Positions 11,146 to 21,513 of a DNA stretch of 64,000 bases are shown piece by piece; the stretch's first letter is position 1; every line of letters starts with the position of its first letter. The notes beneath the pieces were generated by a model. The model was not told where the DNA came from. It saw only the letters and a list, made by a program, of their open reading frames with translations, and made no database searches. Source of the DNA: Hsuehochloa calcarea (lineage: Eukaryota > Streptophyta > Magnoliopsida > Poales > Poaceae); assembly GCA_036346395.1 (NCBI GenBank), contig CM070599.1:6997232-7061231 (forward strand). The letters are read 5' to 3'. The position numbers and the translations under genes are program-made.

Positions 11146-14100
11146 ATGGCAGAGGCACCGTCTTCGCCGCCTTCACCGACGCCGCACATGGCAGAGGCGC
11201 CGTCTTCACCGCCGTCACCGACGCCGCAGATACGTAAGCGAGATGGCAGAGGAATATCGAAATTGCCTGCGGGCCGACTGACCATCACGGAGGTCAGTGA
11301 CCTTGGGGTCCCTCTGAGTCCCCCGAGAGAAGTGGCGAGATTCCGGACCATCTGCGGGATACTTGCAAGGGAACGGGTCCCTATCACCACACCAAAGTGG
11401 AAGTCTCTGACAGATGATCAGAGAGGCGTGCTGTGGGAAGACCTTAAAGACAAGTTCACTATCCCAGAAGCACACATGGCACGCGTGCAACGGCATGCGT
11501 TGCTCTCGATGGGTCACGCGTGGAGGGCCTTCAAGAGCATTCTTGTCACGCAGTACGTGAACAAGAGTGAGACGCCCTTCACGAAGTTTCCATTCTTGAC
11601 GCGGGAAACATGGGACGCCTTTGTGGCTATGAAGACGACGGACGAATTTAAGAAGCAAAGTGCGGCGCACAAAGCAATTCAGGCACGAAACACTCACCCC
11701 ACGGACTCGGCAAGATCACTGGTGCGCGCTAAAACCCGCAATGGGAGGCGGAGGAGGAAAATCTATTTCCTGATATCACAGACCCGCTTTCCCTAAGCTG
11801 GTTAAAAGCGAGGGCAAAAGTCTCGTCTGATGGCAGCGTCTCTTTCACAAACCCGGCGGACCAGGAAGTGACCCAACGTGTGGTAAATATGTCGAACTAC
11901 CTAGTTGTTTATAAGTCCATAACTTCATAGTGTCTATAATAACATGATGACCTCTTGCAACGTGAATTGATTGCCCAAAGTTTTGAAGGCTCCTTCCAAG
12001 CACACAGGGAGAAGGATATACTATCTATGGCCCTAGGAAACAAGGAGCACCCGGGTCGCACGCGAGGCAAGGGGGTTAACGTACCTTGGCTACATGGATT
12101 CGCAGACAACTACTACATGTATAGAAGTAGAAAGAGATCTAAGGCCGAGTACGACGATGGGTTGGAACTGCTAAAACAACAATTTCAAGGACAGATAGCA
12201 AGTTTGCAGGATCAACTGAATCAAGTACTCCGCAACTGTCGGAAGCCGCCTCGTTATTGCGGGAACCAATCCTCCTCGACATCGGAGTAGTGTCGCGTCC
12301 ACGCATAATTTTGAATGTGACGACGACCAATTACCGATAGATGGCATTAAGGTAATGTACATCTATGGAGTGCACCAAAGATAGACCTATAGGACGCCTT
12401 AGCTAATTGCGTATCGTTTTGTAGGAGCCGACGGCCTGCAAGCTCCAACTAAGGTTAGTTGGGTCCATTCCTATTGAGGCTGGGCGGGGGATGGTGCATC
12501 CATACCAGGAAGGGGCAGTGCAGCACGGTGTCCAGGTGGCGCATGGTTACGCCAGGGTGGAGGTGGACATGGTACATGAACATTTCATGGCCGTCCCACT
12601 AGAGATTCGCCCGAACGAAGAGATAACAACACTAGGGGATGCTGTGCACAGTTTTATCCAGTGGCCCAAGACGGACATCGTCCTGGACCCAGCAGTGCAG
12701 CAATCTCGAGAGGACCATTCCTCTCCAATGGGACCCTCCATGACTCCACCTCATATTTCACCTCAGAAGGCCACCTCATTGGTTCCCGTGGAGAAGACGC
12801 CGAAGGAACAAGAAAAGCGTGCTACCATATCGGTTCCCGAGTCATCTCGCAGGAAGACGCTGCCAATCGTTAAGGCCAAATCGAAATCGACGAACATTAA
12901 GTCGCCTCCCAAGTCCTAGAAGTCCGGGAAGTACTCCATCGGAAAACCGTTGTGCCCTAACGCACAATTAGCCCGCGCTGGATTTGCTTATCAGTCTTTG
13001 CATGCCTGGTACCTGCGGAAGACCGGAAAGAAGGGGTGCGATACTGGAATCACCGTCGCATACAAGGATGAGCATTTCTTCAACGGGACGGGCAACTTCG
13101 TCGTGGGCTTCAACGACTTATTCAACCTATTCAACCTCGAAGCCCTCGACGCCTCGCTTCTACGATGTTGGACACTGTAAGTGTGTACAATCAAGTTCTA
13201 CATTCACGTAATACCGATAAATATCGTAACTCATTGCTTATGTATAGATACATGATGAAAAATACCCGGGAAGGGTGAGAACCGGTGGGTTTCCTCGACC
13301 CACACGTGGTACCTATGCAAACCATCAAAGCAGACCCGACCTTCGTCGAGAACTACATAACGGCGGTATTGGTTCTTCAGACCTGCAAGAACTACATACT
13401 GGTGCCCTACAACCAAGGGTAAGTGCTTCACTATTTGCTATACAAATTTCATTTGTACTTAGGTTTAATGACTATAGCGACATACATGAGTAGGTACCAC
13501 TGAATCCTTTTAGTCATTATACCCGGGAGGAACTATGTGATATATCTTGATTCGCTAGTCAGAAACAATCACGACTTCAGCATTCTGCAAGGAATACTCG
13601 ACAAGTATGCTCATTTCCTCCATACATATCTCTATTGTAGTCTTCCTTCATTTGAAATGCCCGAGGATAACTTTCTTCAATCATGTAGTTCGTTCATCTC
13701 CTATGTTAGCCAACAAGGAAAATACAATGGATCCAGCGCCCAACTAACACACAGGACGAAATTTCCGGTACGCACTACAACACAATAATCCTATATCATA
13801 CTTCATAATAATATGTCTTCAACTGACTATACGTATATATGTAATTCTATTTTTGCAGTGACGCCATGACAAAAAATGATGAGCTATGTGCATTCTACGT
13901 TTGCCATCATATGGAGAAAATCATGAGTGCTAAGATGAAGAATCCCGAGGTTTGTCAATCTTGAAATAATTATTTTCTAATTGTAAATTTAAATATATAC
14001 GCTTACCATTTTTCTTGACCTAGCGACAGGGCTTGATAATAGATTTAGATGGACTCGTTGCGCACGATATCGCGGACGTTCGAGGGAAGCTATGCGCCTT

Positions 14101-14173
14101 TATCATGTCAGAAATAGTTAACAAAGGAGAGTTTCACGCCATCGCCGACCTAGAGTTTCACGCAAAGAATTGA
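11146..14173 (+). pseudogene. CACTA second gene: Transposase_24 (Ptta/En/Spm) plus Ulp1-like protease, decayed
   Basis: The first exon (ATG at 11146, open to 11796) has a duplicated MAEAPSSPPSPTP head and then the Transposase_24-type region with PKWKSLTDDQRGVLWEDLKDKF. A later exon carries the family motif MALGNKEHPGRTRGKG (about 12,025). Next come a proline/serine/lysine-rich linker (12,700-12,950) and a C-terminal C48 (Ulp1)-like part. That part includes a His followed by TGA where element B has His-Trp (about 13,500), a downstream YLDS aspartate, and LCAFYVCHHM with the candidate catalytic Cys (about 13,890). It ends at TGA 14171-14173. Introns are suggested by GT/AG sites, and one acceptor near 11,957 has lost its AG relative to element B. 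In CACTA elements this second protein accompanies the TNP2 transposase; Ulp1 enzymes cleave SUMO. The copy is not functional. Confidence 0.65.
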
Positions 14174-14374
14174 CTCAATTGTAATCCAATTGTAACTATA
14201 GCGACAATACTTCAACAAATTCGATCTTTTGTAATTTGTTTTGAGTAATGATCACTTTGAGTTGTCAAGAATTAATTATCTGTGATGTATCTGTTTTTGT
14301 AGATGCTTATTTTCAGAGGGCATGGCTAGCAATTCCTGAGGCTAGCCAAAAAACAGCAAAAATATGGTTTGGAT

Positions 14375-14668
14375 GACTCACTACCACATACGGTTTTTTG
14401 TTGAAACCGTCTGTGATATTTCTAGTATCACAGACGGTTCTTAAACATAACCGTCTGTGATATCTACTTATCATAGACGGTTTTTAATTGAAACCGTCTG
14501 TGATACTAGCCTTCACAGACGGTTTCAACAAAAAACCGTCTGTGATATTAGTATCACAGACGGTTTTGAACAGACGGTTTTGAACCGTCTGTGATAACTT
14601 CTTGTTATCACAGACGAACAAATATAGACGGTTCGAAACCGTCTGTGATGACGTGTTCCGTAGTAGTG
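14375..14668 (+). repeat. Subterminal repeat array and TIR of CACTA A
   Basis: About a dozen copies of aaccgtctgtgat, in alternating orientation and able to pair into hairpins, fill 14,390-14,655 and end in the 17-bp TIR. In En/Spm elements such subterminal repeats bind the second element-encoded protein (TNPA-like). Confidence 0.85.
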
Positions 14669-16059
14669 GATCCTTATGTGCGCAATAGATAGTCGAGGGC
14701 GTAGCTCGTTTGCAACTTCACTTGTTGCCGTAGCCGCTCCTCCCCTCGACGCCGTCGCGCCGCCGCATCAGGCCACCTCCGGCCTCACCATCGGTGCCAG
14801 CAAGTGCGAAATAGAGTCTTCAGGTATTCCATATCGGGTCCGACAGTGCATAAGATATGTTGCTTATTTTGTACACTCCAAATGGATAAAACGCAGAACC
14901 ATTAATTGCCTTTTGGTCTGTAGGCAGATCAGTGCAGCAAAATACAACTGTTAACGAGCTGCGCGCGCGACCAACTGCACAGTTGGAAATGTGACCATTA
15001 TGAGTAAATCTGACGGTTCAAGATTTGAGTGCTTTCTAAGAACAAAACACTCAAATATTCCCTTGACAAGTCCTGAAACTTTTGTAAAATGGGAGCAAAT
15101 TTGTAGTATGTACCAATCGACATCTCACACCTGCTGCAGCAGCAGACCTACAGTAGGAAAATGTTTATTTTGATTGGAAATTACGAACACTTTCACTGCC
15201 ATTTCATTGTACTCCCAAGGTTGACCGTTAGGGGGAAGGAGAAAACTACAAATACCATAACATTACCTAAATGAAGTCTGAAATTCGGTGACTGGCGACA
15301 TATTTGTATTACTCTCAAGAGATATTTTTCAAACCTAAGAAAACGTTACTTTGGGTGTCTGTCTGGAACACACCTTCTTTCACAGCAATTCCTAAAAAAA
15401 AAATGTAACGAAAAGCAAAGCATATAAAATGTTGTTTTAAGGAAAAACAAACCATACAAAATAACAAGAAAATATAGCCTCTCACAATGCTCAGATGACG
15501 TGGACGAGGCAAACCCAATGGACAATAACATAGAAGCGGCAAGGCGACGCGGAGCAAAGCATAGCAGGCCTGGAAAAAGACATGAAATGTCAGCAGCAAC
15601 AACAACAAACAAGAAGAGGCGAGACAACGTTTTGCATCTACTTCTGTTAAATACACAGTAAATTATATGATAAGAGAATCTTGCATCACGGCTTTCCTGG
15701 TTCTGCTCATTATTTTTTTTCTTTAGCCTTTTTTGTAAGTTCCGCGTAATTTTATGGGTAGTTGTTTGATCAGCTGTTGGACTCAGGCCCATTGGTAGCC
15801 ACATCGGCAAAATTTTATGTGTAGTTATTGGATCAGCAGGTTCTAAGATTCAGTACATCCAATGATCAGCGATTTAGAAGCTAGTCCCTCCACCACATCA
15901 GCACAGGTCAGATACCGCATAAATTTAGCACAGCGCTGAGTCACACGAGCACAAGAACAATGATCCACTTGGAAAAAATCACCAAAACATGATATTTTTT
16001 TACATGTTATAATATGTTTTGTTCAGAAAAATTAAAAATAGAGGATACTAATGGACGCA
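14669..16059. other. No recognisable gene
   Basis: A GC-rich patch at 14,690-14,820 gives a short open frame but no motif I recognise. The rest is AT-rich, with an imperfect repeat of an ttttatgngtagttnttggatcagc-type segment near 15,749 and 15,810. Nothing else can be supported. Confidence 0.4.
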
Positions 16060-17929
16060 TGTCGGACCCTAAATTTGTAATTTGGAAACCACTGTATCAA
16101 TCTGTGCCATTTCCTGGATCAGTAGATAACACACAGATACACTCTTGGATCATTTACATACAACGCATTCGTTGCCAATATATTACATAACTGGTCGTAC
16201 GACCACCGTTATACAAAAGGGCACGAGGGCCACCATCAATCCGACTACAGAGTAGAGGTAAGTGCAGAAGCAAAAAGAGGTAGTGGAGTATCCATTCACT
16301 CTGCCCACAAGCAAGCGACTAGTGGTTCCGGCCTAGGCTTCATCTTCATCTCCTCCGACTAGTTCGTCCGCCCAGTAGTGGTCGCAAGGGTCCTGGTCTA
16401 TCGACTCTGAAAGATTATATTGGACGAGCGTGAGTACACAACCGTTCTCGCGAGCCAACACACAATGCAAGTTATAGATGCAGGGCTAGACAAAGGAGGG
16501 AACCGGGTTCTTTTATTCGCATCAAGCCAAGTTTGAATTAGGTCGAGTGGTAGAACATCCTACAACTTGGCAATTTTTAAGAACAGGTTTCAGAAACTGA
16601 TTTTCAGTTGTAAGGTACTACTGGAGATCCCATCTCCTATACCATCGAGTGGCTCCATCCACTCGATACCCGGCTAACCAGTAATTACCACTGGTCCATG
16701 ACTGGACCTTCACAAACCCCTGGGGTCCCACCCCAGCTTTTCATTCCACGACCACCCTCAAAGACTTTTATACAAAATGAAAGCTAGTTCAGGTGAGTTC
16801 CCAGCACCGCTCTTGACCATGAGCACGGCTATCTAGATAGTTTTTATACTCTGAAGAGTTCGTACACTTTACCCACAAGAGATAATCATTATGATATATA
16901 CACATGTTTCCATAGACATGTGAATCAGGGGAGATCATCTAACGGCCTTTACAATGCCTAACCTCTTTGCAACTTCGCACCGCCAGGTATCACCTCCATA
17001 GGGCCCCCACTCGCCCACTGAAGGACCCCCTTTAGCGTCGTGCGGTTCAAGTGGATTCTTTTTCCCACGACTATCCACCCGCATCCCCAACGTCGAAGCC
17101 ACGCCGAGGCGAACAAATTAGTTAGCTAGGTTGTGCCCATTATAGACTTGTGGTTGTACTATTTTTACATGAGAGGTCATCACAAGAACTCGGTCCTTTA
17201 TTGACTTGGGCGGTGCGACCACATACCCTACCGACATGCATCACTAGCACCAGCCACTCTTTCCATCCGCCCAAGTCGAGTAGAGGTGTTCAGGTTTTGG
17301 TTGGTTTTGAAAATAACCATTAGTCCAACATACAAGCTAGGCTCCCAGCCACGACTGCCAAATCCAGCTTTTCATGTTCGAAAATATTGTTGTCGGTCAC
17401 TTTAATGCCCGCACGACCACGTATCTAAGTAAGGCTAAGTATGACACTTAGATACAGACTTATTAACTAGCATGCAAACCATTAGTTCTAGGCTGACGGT
17501 GATAATGTCCAAGTTCAACGAGTGGAAGGTTATACTCGGCTATGATTAAGACATTAACCACGACTAGACCAAGATAGTTGTTTAAATCATAGCAATGCGA
17601 TTTCATACTTTAAAGCAACATAATTTCCAAAGATTGGGTGCAATATGATCAAAGAATTGACTCGCCTTGGTCGCGGTACTGCTACTCCTGCTCGTGGTCT
17701 GGTAGTGGGTCATCTGGAGTCTCAAGTTCTATACGCAGAAACCAACCAAAATCCAAATAAGCCCAAATGAATTCGACATGTAATCAAAATCCAAATGAAA
17801 CTCGAATGGGAGTGTTCTCGGTTGGGTTGGGCGGCTTTAACTAGTATCGGGTTCCTATTACCAGGTTCGACATTGGACATAGTACTCGAGCAGGTATCGT
17901 AGGCTATTTTCGAAATAGGTTTAGTATGC

Positions 17930-19210
17930 GTACGAGTTATTGGCTTCTAGTACTATTCAGTGTTTCGACCACCTGGTTGGAGGGTGTTCGCCTTTTTGGA
18001 GGAAATAGTTTTTGAGTATTGTCCAAGGTTTCGACCACTTGGTCGACATGGGTCTCGAATACTTGGTCGAGAAAGTTTTTGAGTTCTGGGTATAGTTTTG
18101 ACCATTTGGTCAAGATGGATTTCGAGTATTTGGTCAATGAGGTTTTCGAATTCTACTCATATTTTCGACCACTTGGTCGGGATGGGTTTTGAATACTAGG
18201 TAGGGAAGGTTTCGAGCAATATTAATGGTTTCGAGTGCTGCTCATTGTCTCAACTACTGTTTATTGTCTCGACTACTGTTCATTGTTTCGACTACTGGTC
18301 AACTGAGTTTCGAATAGTTGGTCGAAGGAGCTTCGATCAACTAGTCGAGCGAGATTTAGGAAAGTGTTTCGACTATTGGTCGAAGGAACTTCGACCATTA
18401 CTCGGAGAAGTTCTGACTATAAGTCGAAACGGTCTTTCGGTCAACCTTTCGAATAAGTTTCAACCATCTGGCCGCAAGAGCTTTCGATTATCTGGTCAGA
18501 GAAGGATCGACATGTTGGTCGAAGGAAGGTTCCGACTAACTGGTCGAAGAAGTTTCAACTAACTGGTCGAAAGAGGGCTTCAACTAACTGGTCGAAGAAG
18601 TCTTCGACGGGCTGGTCGAAGGAGAGTTTCGACTAACTAGTCGCAGAAGTTTTGACAAGCCGGTCGAAGGAGAGTTTTGACTAACTGGTAGGGACCTGTT
18701 TCGACTAAAGGTTCAAAGGGGGTTTCCACTATCTGGTCAAAGAGAGTTTTGACCATCCAGTCGTGAGGAGTTTCGACCATAATTCGGTCGAAGAGAGTTT
18801 CGACCACCTGTTCGAGAAAAGTTTCAACCATCTGATCTGAAAGAGCTTCAACCAACCGGTTGAGGGGAGGTTTGACCATTCGATCGGGAGGAGTTTCGAC
18901 CATCCGGTCGAAGAGAGTTTCAACCACCTGGTCGAGGGGAGTTTCAACCATTGGGTCGAATGGGGTTTCTACCATATAGTCGGAGGGAGTTTCAACCATT
19001 CATTAAAGGGGGTTTTGTCCATTCATTCCAAGGAGTTTCATCTATCTAGTTGGGAGAAACTTCGACCATCTGGTCTAAAGGAGCTTCGACCATCTAGTCG
19101 GAAGGGGTTTCGACCATCAGGTCGGAAGTATAGGTTCGACCACAGCCTTAGGCGGGAAGGAGTTCGATTATCTAGGGGTTCGGCTCTACTTCAAGTTGAG
19201 GAAGGTCGAC
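17930..19210 (-). repeat. Minisatellite of about 30 bp within the solo LTR
   Basis: About 40 imperfect copies of a unit built around ttcgactaactggtcgaagg, with period close to 30 bp, fill this 1.3-kb stretch. In one minus-strand frame (18,999-18,637) it reads as a 10-residue repeat of the type VVETLFDRMV. That is a by-product of a 30-bp period, not evidence for a protein. The array is absent from the LTRs of element 1. Confidence 0.85.
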
Positions 19211-19718
19211 CACCTGGTCTGGTTCGACTACAACACGAGTCTACAGTGCGTTATTCACCCTAGCAATGCTTTCACACAACATGAGTAGAAGAAGCCTCTA
19301 GTGGCCACTAGGAACGTACCAGTAGGAGGCGGAAGTAGCGAGCTAGCCAGAGATGGTCTGGTGATGATGGTCTGCAACGGCGGAGAGGCTCCAAGTGGTC
19401 GTGATGGCCGTCGAGGTCGATCCGACTGCCTGGGCAACTCTGGGTGGAGGGGAGGATGAACGAAGTCAGCAGCTCCTACGAATACAGAGTGGAACCAATG
19501 AGGGAAGCCACCTTTGAGTCAGGGAACAAGAGCTGAGGTGTTCAAGGAGAAGAGCTTCACTGATAGCGCTAACACTACTGGCGATTGCGTGGAGGCACCG
19601 GCCGAAGGGAGCGCTCAAACCTTACCTGGAGCTCGAGCTCTCTCGTGGATTGGAGGCAAAGAGGAAGGAAGAACTAGTTCTTGTGGTGCGAAACGACAGA
19701 GAAAGGGCCTGGGGTTGC

Positions 19719-19726
19719 TATTTATA
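19719..19726 (-). promoter_or_regulatory. TATA box of solo LTR
   Basis: On the minus strand the sequence reads cctataaatagcaacccc in a typical LTR core-promoter context. Transcription would run leftward, away from the NLR gene. Confidence 0.55.
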
Positions 19727-19914
19727 GGCGTAGGAGAGGGATGAAGGTCGACCGGGTATACTCTGCATCTGGCGCTACAGTACCATGGGTGGTTGGCGAT
19801 AGCAATGGAGCCGACAGCACAGTACAGTGATGGGACAAGCTGAGCAATGGCGCTTAATGGTCGAGCAACGGCGGCTGCTCCGGATCGGCTGGACACTGGT
19901 CGAAGGAACAGTGC

Positions 19915-20092
19915 ACAGGGACACGCCAGGGCGGTACTGCGGTGCACTGGAGGGGGGAAATTTTGCGGCCACGACCAGGGGGTGGTCTGGGCCACTAGTC
20001 GGAGGAATAGTGTACAGGGACATGCCCAGGCGGTACTACGGTGCACGGGGAAGAAGGTGGCTGCCACGACCAGGGTGTGGTTTTGACTGCGC
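19915..20092 (-). repeat. Two-copy 89-bp tandem repeat in the solo LTR upstream region
   Basis: The segments starting ggaacagtgcacaggg (19915) and ggaatagtgtacaggg (20004) align over about 89 bp, including cggtactgcggtgcac and ccacgaccaggg. They lie upstream of the LTR TATA box (minus strand). Confidence 0.7.
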
Positions 20093-20533
20093 CAGGTCGG
20101 CAGGGCGACTAATCGGAGGAACAACTCTACTGGTCAGAGGAACAGTACTGTAGTGTACTGGTCAGAGGAACAATAAATAGGGATGCGCCCAGGCTGCCGC
20201 GACCATTCTAGGGCCCGGTGGCTTGTGGCATTACGCCAGCTGATAGGGGAGGCGTGAAGGGAAGATTAGGGAAGGGCTGGAGAGGGACTTTGCTTTTAAG
20301 AATTTTCTTAGAAGCAATAGATCCCAATCTAGTATTTTGCTGGAACAGCTCTAACTAGCTCTTGAGTAATATTGCAATTCTAGGGTTTGTGGTGTAGGGT
20401 TCACTTGTGTTGGCAAGAAAAGAATTGCAGATCAAATAAATCTCGGAATACTAGTAAAAGCATGACAATAGATGACACATGATAAAGTTTTAAAAATCTC
20501 GTATTTTTGCATTCAGCCATTTTGGGTATTACA

Positions 20534-21513
20534 ATGCATCATAATAACTACAAAATTCACCAAGTTTTAACACTATTGATTAAATATATCAATTCAGAAA
20601 GCTACGAAATCATGATAATAGCAGACTGCCAAAGAGATGGTGGTGTACTAACTAATAAGGAAATGAACAAAGAGGAACCATTCCCAAAACATACATTGCA
20701 TATTGTTACCTCCTTCAAGGAACTGAAACGGTAGTATAGTTTTCTTTCAGAACATTCCATATGAAATACTTTTTTTTGGGAGAAGGCACAAAAGAATTGC
20801 GTGCCAGTCCATACATATGAAATACTCATAATGCTTTCTGAAGGAAAGTGCCAAGGATTCCAGGTTCAGCCTGTGTTATTGCACGAACAAAAAGATATTA
20901 AGCAACATTATTAATGAAAAATATTATTATTTGGCTAAGATATTGTTGAATGACAGAAAAATACCTTCAGGTACATTATGCGAAGTGGTATATAGCTTTT
21001 TTTCCTTTTTATTAGAACCTAGTGTTGTTGAATTGTCTACATTGAGGAAACAAAGTCTAAATTATGCAGCTCCAAGCCAATATGCATTCATTTTCCTTTT
21101 GGCAGGTAGTCCAATCTGACTTTGCGACAAGACTGATTACGACAAATATATATAAATTAATGTCGATTGAATTGAGGATATCATGTCACGACTCAACACT
21201 AAGATTAAAAGTGTGTGTACTATATGAATCAAGCCGCAGATTGGTGCGGAGAATAATGCAGCACATATGTGACAATTGAGACAGCAAAAACAAAGGTATT
21301 TTACTAACCTTGTTGTAGCCACCAGAATACGTACTCTTCTAGGACGATGCAACTCGGGAAAGTTTCAGATGACAGCATTTGTGTTCTTCTCAAAATTCTT
21401 TCTTGACAGCGCCAAAACACCTACTTTCTTCGTATCAACGTCCCCTTTTCTTTTATGCGGCAACTTGAAACCAGTATTGCACAACTCCATCAAATTACTG
21501 CATCTTAGCTATC
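20534..21513 (+). other. 5' flank of the NLR gene
   Basis: AT-rich, with no repeat I recognise. It is the only unique-looking sequence between the solo LTR and the NLR start and should hold the NLR promoter and 5' UTR. I cannot pick a TATA box with confidence. A short out-of-frame ORF (21,276-21,572) overlaps the NLR start and could act as an upstream ORF if transcription starts before it. Confidence 0.4.

Larger units (their letters stand above)
10809..14668 (+). mobile_element. CACTA (En/Spm) element A, 5'-truncated
   Basis: The right end carries a CACTA terminus: cgtgttccgtagtagtg at 14652-14668, which on the other strand starts CACTACTACGG. It is preceded by inverted copies of the accgtctgtgat subterminal repeat. 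The interior encodes a decayed Transposase_24/Ulp1-like gene homologous to that of element B. No transposase (TNP2) and no left TIR are found, and the sequence joins directly to a truncated LTR at 10808. The 5' half has therefore been deleted, apparently together with the end of element 1. Confidence 0.8.
16060..20533 (-). mobile_element. Solo LTR, 4.47 kb, Del/Tekay-like
   Basis: On the minus strand the sequence begins tgtaatacccaaaatgg (20533 downward) and ends ...agggtccgaca (16060), the same end as element 1. It is flanked by acgca (16055-16059) and atgca (20534-20538). These form a 5-bp duplication with one C-to-T difference at a CpG. A TATA box sits at 19719-19726, the conserved block at 16,831-16,895 matches the other long LTRs, and the stretch ctactgatccagg near the end matches element 1. 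No internal region is attached, so it is a solo LTR left by LTR-LTR recombination. It carries the minisatellite at 17,930-19,210. Confidence 0.85.

Noticed and set aside
14390..14655. Regularly spaced accgtctgtgat repeats look superficially like a CRISPR array.
   Set aside because: The repeats alternate in orientation, spacers vary from a few to about 20 bp, and they adjoin a CACTA TIR in a plant genome; they are transposon subterminal repeats.
14389..14668. An internal CACTAC at 14,384-14,389 suggested a 280-bp MITE with CACTA ends on both sides.
   Set aside because: Alignment with the matching part of element B shows it is a mutated copy of the ordinary subterminal repeat, and no 3-bp duplication fits.
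14690..14830. A short GC-rich open frame after CACTA A that resembles a plant first exon ending at a gt site.
   Set aside because: No recognisable domain, no continuation in an in-frame second exon.
18637..18999. A 120-codon minus-strand frame with a regular 10-residue repeat looked like a repeat protein.
   Set aside because: The 30-bp minisatellite period alone keeps the frame open; there is no start context, domain or conservation in related LTRs.
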